16,677 nt of DNA from Anaerolineales bacterium UBA6131 (GTDB taxonomy: Bacteria; Chloroflexota; Anaerolineae; UBA2200): NCBI GenBank assembly GCA_002435875.1, contig DIVN01000080.1, positions 1,763 through 18,439 of the forward strand, written 5' to 3'. The position numbers were made by a program, and so were the translations under genes. Below, one piece after another: positions 8,223-14,175 of the stretch (position 1 is its first letter; each line of letters opens with the position of its first letter). Under the pieces are notes generated by a model. That model worked only from the letters and a program-made list of their open reading frames with translations, ran no database searches and was not told the DNA's origin.

Positions 8223-8238
8223 CACAAATGTCCTGCAC
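8203..8238. promoter_or_regulatory. Nested inverted repeat between methyltransferase and secreted protein
   Basis: An outer dyad pairs GTGCGGAC (8203-8210) with GTCCTGCAC (8230-8238, one bulged T), and an inner dyad GGG-TATA-CCC occupies 8214-8223. As RNA it is a two-stage hairpin without a T-tract, possibly a weak terminator or processing site; as DNA it brackets the candidate -10 and could be an operator. The structure is seen directly; its role is inferred. Confidence 0.4.
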
Positions 8239-8257
8239 GTAGGAAAGGAAGGCTGAC

Positions 8258-9826
8258 ATGGACCGGAAGAAAGCATGCGCACTGGTTTTTGTCCTCATCC
8301 TGCTGGCAATGGCCAGCGCGACGGGCAGCTCCTGGGCCGAGCAAGCAGAAGGTCGAGACGTCACGGTACTCACCCCCGTGACATCGAGGATCTACTACCA
8401 GGGCCGGCTCACTGATAGCGGCGGCGCCCCCATGACCGGCGCACACAACCTGCGATTCCAGGTCTATGACGTTGCTGCAGGTGGGAGCGCCCTCCAGGAG
8501 CAAAGCTACAGCAGCCTGAACTTCACGGATGGGCTGTTTTCGGTACAGCTGGACGCGGACGCTCGCTACTTTGACGGGCGCGCACTCTGGTTGGCGATCA
8601 CCGTCGACGGACAGCTGCTCAGCCCAAGACAGGAGCTGCTTCCTGTTCCCTACGCACTATCGATGCGCTCGGGCGCGACAATCAGAGGGGATGCGCAGCA
8701 AGGGTTGAGCTCGATGACCAGCGGCTCGTACGGTCTGGTCGGCGAGAGCACCGCTGCCACAGCCGGGGCGGGCGTGCTCGGCAACAACACCGGCGGGGTA
8801 GGGCACGGGGTGCAGGGGACCAGTACCGGTGAGGCTGGGGTAGCAGGCTTCGGAAACGGCATCGACAGCTACGGTGTCTACGGGCGCGTCGGTGAGAGCG
8901 GCGAGGCTGGCGTATATGGCCACATGAATGCGGCCTCCGGGGGAGGCGATGGCGTGTTCGGTCAGACGGATAGCAGCAGCGACTATAGCGCTGGTGTCTG
9001 GGGTCTGGCCGCTTCCGACTCGGGCCGCACCTATGGCGTCGCAGGGGAATCAGCTTCACAGCAGGGATTCGGTGGCTACTTTGCCAACACCGCGCAGGGC
9101 GGCTCCGGCCTGTACGTTTCGAGTGGCAGTGACGATGCCGCAGATCTGATCCTGGGTGGCTGGGCGGGTAGCCAGGAAGGCCGCATTGCTTCGGACCCTG
9201 CCCTGCCGACCAGCAGCATTCAGATCTTGAGCAACGACGATGTATCGATTGAGCTAGACGAGGACAACAATGAGCAGGGGCGCTTCTCGGTGTTGAGCGG
9301 TTCGGACATTGAGCTTTTCAGCGTCGACGAGGTGCAAGGGGTCACGGTGGCAGGGGATCTCACGGTGGCCGGCAAGATGCACAGCAGCGGGCCGGTGTGC
9401 GCACAGACGGTCGTGCAGACTGCAGGATGGTCCACCATCGCGGTGCCCGATTTCTGCCTCGGCAAACTGTGTCAGGTTCTGATATACGTTGGTGGACCAC
9501 TGGGCACGTTCGGCACGGGCATGCTCCTCCCGGTTCAGTACATGCAGGACACGACCCAGAATCACTGGATTGGTGGACCCAACATGACGATGGGGGGCAT
9601 TGGGTTCAGCGCGGGCCTTGGGACCAACGGCAACGGCACTCCTGAGGCGGTGCTCGCGGGAGGGAGCAATCCCGCTGGAGCCCGCTTTAGCATGATGGAT
9701 GACAGCCCGGCCGAGTCCTCGCCCTGGCAGTGGAGCATCGATTTTCAGCCAGCCGCAGGTCAGCTGACACAAGTGCAGGTGTTCATCTGCCCGCTGGGCA
9801 CTCCAGTGCTTGCGGCAGCGGAGTAG
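8258..9826 (+). CDS. Secreted protein with glycine-rich GVxG repeats (surface fibre-like)
   Basis: A 522-residue exported protein of unknown function. Residues 1-27 form a clear signal peptide (DRKK, hydrophobic core, cleavage likely after SWA). Next is a domain opening with YYQGRLTDSGG (46-56) and LRFQVYD, a pattern I recognise from many large secreted proteins of Bacteroidota and Chloroflexota. Residues about 155-275 are a repeat of glycine-aromatic steps (GLVG, GVLG, GVYG, GVFG, GVWG, GVAG) reminiscent of trimeric phage-fibre or adhesin shafts. A region resembling an expression/linker segment (VTVAGDLTVAGKM) precedes a C-terminal domain with cysteines 381, 400, 405 and 511, which could form two disulfides after export. 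No cell-wall anchor or transmembrane anchor is visible. AGGAAAGGAAGG 5 bases upstream is a very strong ribosome site. The next gene starts 4 bases after the stop. Confidence 0.85.
   Translation: MDRKKACALVFVLILLAMASATGSSWAEQAEGRDVTVLTPVTSRIYYQGRLTDSGGAPMTGAHNLRFQVYDVAAGGSALQEQSYSSLNFTDGLFSVQLDADARYFDGRALWLAITVDGQLLSPRQELLPVPYALSMRSGATIRGDAQQGLSSMTSGSYGLVGESTAATAGAGVLGNNTGGVGHGVQGTSTGEAGVAGFGNGIDSYGVYGRVGESGEAGVYGHMNAASGGGDGVFGQTDSSSDYSAGVWGLAASDSGRTYGVAGESASQQGFGGYFANTAQGGSGLYVSSGSDDAADLILGGWAGSQEGRIASDPALPTSSIQILSNDDVSIELDEDNNEQGRFSVLSGSDIELFSVDEVQGVTVAGDLTVAGKMHSSGPVCAQTVVQTAGWSTIAVPDFCLGKLCQVLIYVGGPLGTFGTGMLLPVQYMQDTTQNHWIGGPNMTMGGIGFSAGLGTNGNGTPEAVLAGGSNPAGARFSMMDDSPAESSPWQWSIDFQPAAGQLTQVQVFICPLGTPVLAAAE
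8720..9082 (+). repeat. Coding repeat: GVxG glycine-aromatic motifs
   Basis: About eight imperfect repeats of 13-25 residues, each centred on G-[VLY]-[YFWALQ]-G, lie in residues 155-275 of the 522-residue secreted protein. Copies differ at DNA level, so this is an old protein repeat rather than a recent tandem duplication. Confidence 0.7.
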
Positions 9827-9830
9827 GCCA

Positions 9831-10310
9831 ATGCGACCGCGCTCTGTAGTCGCAGCAGCAACGTGCGTGCTGCTGGCTGTCGGAACCAGTCTCTTGGTGC
9901 GCGCTGAGGTCAGTTCCGGCATCGTCTGGCAGGCGCTGACTGGTGGCGGCGGCCGCTCCACGGCACAGAATGTGATCCTGGATGGAAGCGCTGGACTGGT
10001 GGTGGCAGCACAGTCGCACAGCGGCTCAGTCCAACTGGGAGCGGGATTCTGGCAGGTCGTGCCTGGCATGAGCACGCCCAGCGTCACCCCATCGCTCACG
10101 GCAAGTGCGACGGCCACTCCATCGCCCACCTCATCGGCCACGGCCACAGGCACCGCCAGTCCCAGCCCGACGCAAACTGAGACGGCCACGCCAACGATGA
10201 CGCCAACGGTCTTGATCAGCGCGACGCCGACGGTTAGCCCCACTGCTTCCTTGTCCGCGACGCCGACCCTTACCCGGCACCTTGTACACCTGCCACTAGT
10301 TCGGCCTTAG
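9831..10310 (+). CDS. Small secreted Thr/Pro/Ser-rich stalk protein
   Basis: A 159-residue protein of unknown function. Residues 1-25 are a signal peptide (cleavage likely after VRA). Residues 26-79 contain GGGGRSTAQNVILDGSAG and LGAGFWQV, a degenerate form of the 'GGGxSSGGxYxLxGTIGQ...GGFW' module I recognise from Chloroflexota secreted proteins. Residues about 80-148 are a low-complexity Thr/Ser/Pro/Ala stalk of ATPT, TATP and SPTP units, and the chain ends in RHLVHLPLVRP. The stalk is a likely O-glycosylation target or spacer. ATG 9831 is preferred to the upstream in-frame start at 9810 because it follows the previous stop by 4 bases, has GGAG 7 bases upstream and begins the signal peptide directly. 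It is almost certainly cotranscribed with the preceding secreted protein. Confidence 0.8.
   Translation: MRPRSVVAAATCVLLAVGTSLLVRAEVSSGIVWQALTGGGGRSTAQNVILDGSAGLVVAAQSHSGSVQLGAGFWQVVPGMSTPSVTPSLTASATATPSPTSSATATGTASPSPTQTETATPTMTPTVLISATPTVSPTASLSATPTLTRHLVHLPLVRP
10068..10274 (+). repeat. Low-complexity Thr/Pro/Ser-coding repeat
   Basis: Irregular repeats built on ACG/ACC, CCA/CCC and TCA/AGC/GCC codons encode the stalk of the 159-residue secreted protein. Such tracts can vary in length between strains. Its antisense frame spells a false membrane-like protein. Confidence 0.7.
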
Positions 10311-10322
10311 CGCTCGCTGTAC

Positions 10323-10350
10323 GGCAGGCGCGGGACATCCCGCGCCTGCC
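10323..10350 (+). terminator. Perfect 13-base inverted repeat after the secreted-protein pair
   Basis: GGCAGGCGCGGGA (10323-10335) is followed after CA by its exact reverse complement (10338-10350), giving a very stable 12-13 bp hairpin 13 bases after the stop codon. There is no T-tract, so it is a terminator-like hairpin by position and strength only. Confidence 0.65.
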
Positions 10351-10474
10351 ATCGGGACTCACCGAGGTCAGGACGCTGCAAGTTCGGCGCGATATCTAAA
10401 GTTGGCAGGACAAGCCCGAGCCTGCTGACCGCAAGGCCCGATTGTACCACTTCTTGGATGGAAAGGACCGCGTG

Positions 10475-11893
10475 ATGACCCGACCGCTGGAAGTGGCGCT
10501 GATTGGCGCAGGAAACAGGGGTTATGAGGCGTACGGGCCCTACGCTCTGGCTCATCCGGATGAGCTGCGCTTCGTGGCCGTGGCTGAGCCCGCGGAGCAG
10601 CGGCGGCGGCGCTTTGCCGCGGCCCACGGTATTCCAGCGGAGCGACAGTACGCCCGCTGGGAAGACCTGCTCAACAGCAGCAGCCCAAGAGCCGATGCCC
10701 TACTCATCTGCACCCTGGACTGCGACCACTTTTCGCCTACCTACGCTGGCCTGACTGCCGGCTACGACATCCTACTGGAAAAGCCCATGGCCACCACGCG
10801 CGACGACTGCGTGGCCCTGGTCGGGGCTGCCGAGCGCACGGGCGCCTTGCTGCAGCTCTGCCATGTGCTGCGCTACACGGCGTTTTTCGCCAGGCTGCAC
10901 GACATCGTGTCATCTGGACGCCTTGGGCGCATCATCATGGTGGAGCACCGGGAGAACGTCTCCTACTGGCACATGGCCCACTCGTACGTGCGCGGCAACT
11001 GGCGCAGCTCAGCGGCACAGTGCCCCATGATCCTTGCCAAGTGCTGCCACGATCTGGACATCATCACCTGGAATCTGGGAGGCTGCCATGCGCTCAGCTC
11101 TTTCGGCTCGCTACTGCATTTCCGACCCGAGAACGCGCCACCCGGCGCACCGGAGTACTGCCTCGACGGCTGCCCAGCTGCGAGCGATTGTCCATGGTAT
11201 GCGCCCAGGTTGTACGTTGATCTGGTGCCGCTGCTGCGCGTGGCTCGAGAATCGTCTGACCTGTGGCCAAAGGTCGGGGCGTCGCTGTTGCTGAACCACC
11301 CCCGCCTGACGCAGACGCTGCGTCGGGCTCTGCCGCGTTTGGCCGCAGCCCTCGACTACCGGGGATGGCCGGTTTCAGTCATCGCGGAAGAGACGGATGT
11401 GGCCTCACGACGTGCTGCGCTTGAGCGCGGACCGTATGGTCGCTGTGTGTACCGCTGCGACAATGACGTGGTCGACCATCAGGTGGTGGCCATGCAGATG
11501 GAAAGTGGAACCTCGGCCGTGCTGGTCATGCAAGGGCACTCGGACCGCGAAGAGCGCACGATGCGCTATGATGGCACGCGGGCTACCCTGCACGGGTGGT
11601 ACGGGCTCGGCGGGCAAGGGCTGAGCATCCGAGACCACCTGACGGGCAAAGCAGAACACATCCACTTCCGGTCCGGGCTGGATGCGGCAACCGGCCATGC
11701 CGGCGGTGATTGGGGAGTTCTGGCCGCATTCGTGCGTGCCGTCCGCGATCGCAGCGAGGTACTCACTACGGCGCGCGAGGCACTTGAGTCGCATCTCTTG
11801 GCCTTTGCGGCTGAGAATGCCCGCCTGAACCGTGAGGCCGTCGCGATGGAGGCATGGCGCCAGACAGCACCCCACGATGGGTCCGCATGCTGA
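10475..11893 (+). CDS. Gfo/Idh/MocA-family oxidoreductase
   Basis: A 472-residue NAD(P)-dependent oxidoreductase probably acting on a sugar, inositol or sugar-derivative hydroxyl. The N-terminal Rossmann domain starts with VALIGAGNRG (G11, G13, G16), and the family motif EKP is at 102-104. KCCHDLDII places H192 and D193 in the expected catalytic region. A cysteine cluster C229-x3-C233-x5-C239 (CLDGCPAASDC) is shared, from memory, with one long subgroup of this family, which may bind a metal there. ATG 10475 is chosen because AAAGGA (10462-10467) ends 7 bases upstream and the upstream in-frame TTG at 10442 has no ribosome site. It stands alone between the hairpin after the secreted proteins and the opposite-strand membrane gene. 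The substrate is unknown. Confidence 0.9.
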   Translation: MTRPLEVALIGAGNRGYEAYGPYALAHPDELRFVAVAEPAEQRRRRFAAAHGIPAERQYARWEDLLNSSSPRADALLICTLDCDHFSPTYAGLTAGYDILLEKPMATTRDDCVALVGAAERTGALLQLCHVLRYTAFFARLHDIVSSGRLGRIIMVEHRENVSYWHMAHSYVRGNWRSSAAQCPMILAKCCHDLDIITWNLGGCHALSSFGSLLHFRPENAPPGAPEYCLDGCPAASDCPWYAPRLYVDLVPLLRVARESSDLWPKVGASLLLNHPRLTQTLRRALPRLAAALDYRGWPVSVIAEETDVASRRAALERGPYGRCVYRCDNDVVDHQVVAMQMESGTSAVLVMQGHSDREERTMRYDGTRATLHGWYGLGGQGLSIRDHLTGKAEHIHFRSGLDAATGHAGGDWGVLAAFVRAVRDRSEVLTTAREALESHLLAFAAENARLNREAVAMEAWRQTAPHDGSAC

Positions 11894-12075
11894 GCTTTCT
11901 CAGGCCCTGGTAGCAGCTCAAGATGGGGCAGGGCAGCGAGGGCCGCACACACAATGCGACGTCAGCAACTGCCAGCACAATGTGCAGGCGACGCGGCATC
12001 ACGATCTGTCGTCAGCGATTCTGGGTGCCGCCTGGCGCCAGGGCCTCTGTGCCTACCCCCCAATCCGCTCGGGCT
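11894..12075. other. Convergent intergenic region with weak hairpins
   Basis: No gene is seen between the two convergent genes. A small CTGAG-CTTT-CTCAG hairpin spans 11890-11903 at the oxidoreductase stop. GCC-A-GCAC-AAT-GTGC-A-GGC at 11971-11989 is an imperfect hairpin readable from both strands, and CCTGGCGCCAGG (12031-12042) is a 12-base palindrome 34 bases beyond the membrane-gene stop. These may end transcription from either side, but none has a T-tract. Confidence 0.35.
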
Positions 12076-12702
12076 CTAGGACCGCCTTAGCACACTAAAC
12101 AAGATGAGGGCAAGTCCAGCCAGGATGAGAAGCCCGGCACCCAGCAGTTGAGCAACTCCCTGCACCGGGACCGAGCCGATAGCCACCAGGCCAAGCACTC
12201 CGGCGGGGATGAGCGCCCACTTGCTGCGACGATTGGCGACGAATACCCCAAGGAACGCCAGGGCAATGCCTACGAGCACAAGCACGTCCACCCACTCTTC
12301 GCCCAATACAGAGCCCAGCACACCAGCGGTTCCGACAAGCAACACAATGCCCCCGGGAATCAAGGCCCACCAGTTCGACTTGCGGTTCTGCAAGAAGATT
12401 AGCAGGAACGGCAGTGCGGTGCCCCAGATGCCGACCAGACCGGTGACTGGTTCGCCTACTCCCAGCAGATCCAGTATGCCTGCAGCCGACCAGGCAGCAA
12501 GAACCAAGCCGGGAATCAGTGGCCACCACTCTTTGCGATTGCCAGACCAGATCGACAAAAAGACCGCCGCTCCAACAAGCATTACCACCGGGCCTACCCA
12601 TTCCCCACTGAGGTCGAGCAAGTTGAGTTGCGCCAGGGTAAGGACCACGCCCAGGGCGATGAGCAACAGCCCGGCGACTACGCGCCACATATTCCTCTTC
12701 AT
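12076..12702 (-). CDS. Multi-pass membrane protein of four repeated 51-residue units
   Basis: A 208-residue, very hydrophobic protein of unknown function with about eight predicted membrane segments. It is built from internal repeats: basic-aromatic motifs NRKEWWPLIPG (55-65), NRKSNWWALIPG (106-117) and NRRSKWALIPAG (157-168) recur with an exact 51-residue period, and degenerate versions appear at both ends (KRNMW... at 2-6 and LRRS at 205-208). Each unit looks like a two-helix hairpin, with the basic loops probably cytoplasmic by the positive-inside rule. The layout recalls small LiaF-N/DUF-type bacterial membrane proteins, but I cannot assign a family. The start at 12702 is preferred over 12810 because a consensus promoter lies between them and GAAAGGA (12712-12718) gives a ribosome site 9 bases upstream. 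It is the only gene on the - strand. Confidence 0.85.
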   Translation of the reverse strand: MKRNMWRVVAGLLLIALGVVLTLAQLNLLDLSGEWVGPVVMLVGAAVFLSIWSGNRKEWWPLIPGLVLAAWSAAGILDLLGVGEPVTGLVGIWGTALPFLLIFLQNRKSNWWALIPGGIVLLVGTAGVLGSVLGEEWVDVLVLVGIALAFLGVFVANRRSKWALIPAGVLGLVAIGSVPVQGVAQLLGAGLLILAGLALILFSVLRRS

Positions 12703-12753
12703 GCTTGGCCATCCTTTCTGTGAAAAGGCTCCACAACGCCGCCACCAGTATAG

Positions 12754-12782
12754 ATTATACGCGGGCCTCCAGCCGGCGCCAA
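12754..12782 (-). promoter_or_regulatory. Sigma-70-type promoter of the membrane-protein gene
   Basis: On the - strand, TTGGCG (12782-12777) and a perfect TATAAT (12759-12754) are separated by 17 bases. Transcription would begin near 12747, leaving a leader of about 45 bases before the ATG at 12702. This is the best promoter match in the window and decides the start codon of the membrane gene. Confidence 0.65.
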
Positions 12783-12903
12783 CAGTCTCTATTCGAGGGC
12801 GCACAGGCAAATTCCAAGTTCATGCACCGTTCATTTTGATGCTGTACCATTTTCGCCTAGTCGAGCGGCAGGACAAGCGCCAATGGCCTGACGGTGGCCA
12901 AGT

Positions 12904-12932
12904 TTGCGATGTATGCCCACTTGTGTTACCAT
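12904..12932 (+). promoter_or_regulatory. Candidate extended -10 promoter for the SDR/GT4/radical SAM operon
   Basis: TTGCGA (12904-12909), a 17-base spacer and TACCAT (12927-12932) preceded by TGT form a plausible extended -10 promoter, each box matching 4/6. The leader to the ATG at 13084 would be about 145 bases, long enough for regulation. Confidence 0.35.
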
Positions 12933-12995
12933 ATCCTTTGGGTCACGAACGGGCGGCTTCTTGAATGCTTGCCGATTAGCGGATGATGCGGCATG

Positions 12996-13023
12996 CACAG
13001 ACAGCCAGGCAGCACAGTCTGTG
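12996..13023. promoter_or_regulatory. Operator-like 7-14-7 inverted repeat in the operon leader
   Basis: CACAGAC (12996-13002) and its exact reverse complement GTCTGTG (13017-13023) are 21 bases apart start to start, which is two helical turns. It sits 64-91 bases downstream of the candidate promoter -10 and 60 bases before the SDR start. It could be a repressor site or an RNA hairpin with a 14-base loop. Confidence 0.4.
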
Positions 13024-13083
13024 GGACGCACTCTTCAGATGTTGTTATTCACTTTCTGGGATGGCAGGAGGATACAGTAGAGC

Positions 13084-14118
13084 ATGGCAGCTCAACGCAT
13101 TCTGGTTACTGGGGCAGCCGGTTTTATGGGCAGCCATCTGGTTGACTTGCTTGTATCGCAGGGACACGATGTGTTCGGCGTAGACGACATGTCGGGCGGG
13201 TTCTGGCGAAACGTGAACCCTCATAGCTCCTTCACCAAGCTTGATCTAAGGCACAAGGAACAAGTCGCGACATACATAGACGAGGTGAAGCCCAGTCTGA
13301 TCTATCACCTGGCCGCGGACGCCACGGAAGGACGCAGTCAGTTTACGCCAGTGACGTGTACAGAGCGCAACCTTATGGCCTACCTGCACACTCTGGTCCC
13401 TGCCACCCGCAACGGCTTGCGTAAGGTCGTCTTGACCAGCTCCATGAGCGTCTATGGGGCCCAGACCCCTCCTTTTGACGAGGAGATGCCCACCATGCCG
13501 GAGGATGTCTATGGCGTGTCCAAGACCGCCATGGAAAAGACGACACAGATTCTGAGCAAGGTGCATGGCTTTGATTATGTAATCGTTCGGCCGCACAACG
13601 TATACGGTCCCAGGCAAAACATCGCCGACCCTTATCGCAACGTCATTGGCATTTTCATCAACTCACTGCTCAACGGCAAAGGCTTCTACATCTATGGCGA
13701 CGGCGAGCAGCGGCGCGCGTTCACCTACATTGACGATTTTACGCCATACATTGCGCGAGCCGGGTTTGACGAAGGCTGCAACGGTCAGATCATCAACGTT
13801 GGGCCCAATGACGAAGTGACGATCAATAAGCTGGCTGAGCTGGTACTGGATCGCTTCTACGACGGAGGCCCTATCCCCGATCATGTGCAACCAAAGTACC
13901 TACCGCCGAGACCAATGGAAGTGCGAGACGCCTACTGCACGGATGACAAGGCCGCCAGGCTGCTCGGTTATCACACGACCATCGATCTGCAAAGAGGGGT
14001 GCAGGAAATGATCGGCTGGGCCAAGCAGCTCGGGCCGCAGACGCCCAGGTACATGGAAGAAGGGCTCGAGCTCACCACCGCTGAAACGCCGGTGACATGG
14101 ACCAAGAGACTGATCTAG
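13084..14118 (+). CDS. NAD-dependent epimerase/dehydratase, UDP-glucose 4-epimerase-like
   Basis: A 344-residue extended SDR that probably epimerises or otherwise modifies a nucleotide sugar for surface polysaccharide. It starts with the Rossmann motif TGAAGFMGSHLVDLL; VDDMSGG follows the second strand; the active site shows SSMSVYG and Y143xxxK147 in YGVSK; and RPHNVYGPRQN and the substrate-domain stretch YGDGEQRRAFTYIDD are typical of GalE-like epimerases. It is clearly a different subfamily from the SDR at 5863. GGAGG about 11 bases upstream supports ATG 13084. It opens the second co-directional group, with 57 bases to the next gene. Substrate specificity (glucose/galactose or others) cannot be decided. 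Confidence 0.9.
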   Translation: MAAQRILVTGAAGFMGSHLVDLLVSQGHDVFGVDDMSGGFWRNVNPHSSFTKLDLRHKEQVATYIDEVKPSLIYHLAADATEGRSQFTPVTCTERNLMAYLHTLVPATRNGLRKVVLTSSMSVYGAQTPPFDEEMPTMPEDVYGVSKTAMEKTTQILSKVHGFDYVIVRPHNVYGPRQNIADPYRNVIGIFINSLLNGKGFYIYGDGEQRRAFTYIDDFTPYIARAGFDEGCNGQIINVGPNDEVTINKLAELVLDRFYDGGPIPDHVQPKYLPPRPMEVRDAYCTDDKAARLLGYHTTIDLQRGVQEMIGWAKQLGPQTPRYMEEGLELTTAETPVTWTKRLI

Positions 14119-14175
14119 GCTCCGGCGAAACCGACGGCGGGTGGTGCCCATGAGGCCCAGGGGACACGGCAAGAT

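Larger units (their letters stand above)
12811..13083. other. Non-coding divergent region before the second polysaccharide operon
   Basis: No convincing gene is present; the short frames here lack ribosome sites or overlap the next gene. The stretch is visibly richer in A/T than its neighbours. It contains a candidate promoter, a TGGCC-N7-GGCCA dyad (12884-12900) just upstream of that promoter, and a CACAGAC-N14-GTCTGTG dyad in the presumed leader. Confidence 0.6.

Noticed and set aside
8258..9826. Phage tail-fibre gene implying a prophage
   Set aside because: The GVxG repeat recalls fibre shafts, but the protein has a signal peptide and there are no other phage genes nearby; a secreted surface protein fits better.
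9254..10243. 329-residue - strand frame with a valine/glycine-rich, membrane-like N-terminus
   Set aside because: It is antisense to the Thr/Pro stalk; ACG/GCC/CCC repeats read backwards give Val/Gly/Ala runs. It crosses two genes with signal peptides on the + strand.
10402..10407. TTGGCA -35-like box before the oxidoreductase
   Set aside because: It matches 5/6, but no acceptable -10 lies 16-18 bases downstream.
12209..12964. 251-residue + strand frame in the membrane-gene region
   Set aside because: Antisense to the repeated membrane protein, Arg/Pro/Ser-rich with no domain; the - strand gene has a promoter, ribosome site and exact internal repeats.
12983..13183. 66-residue + strand frame before the GalE-like gene
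   Set aside because: It runs 100 bases into the SDR gene in another frame, has no ribosome site and no recognisable sequence.
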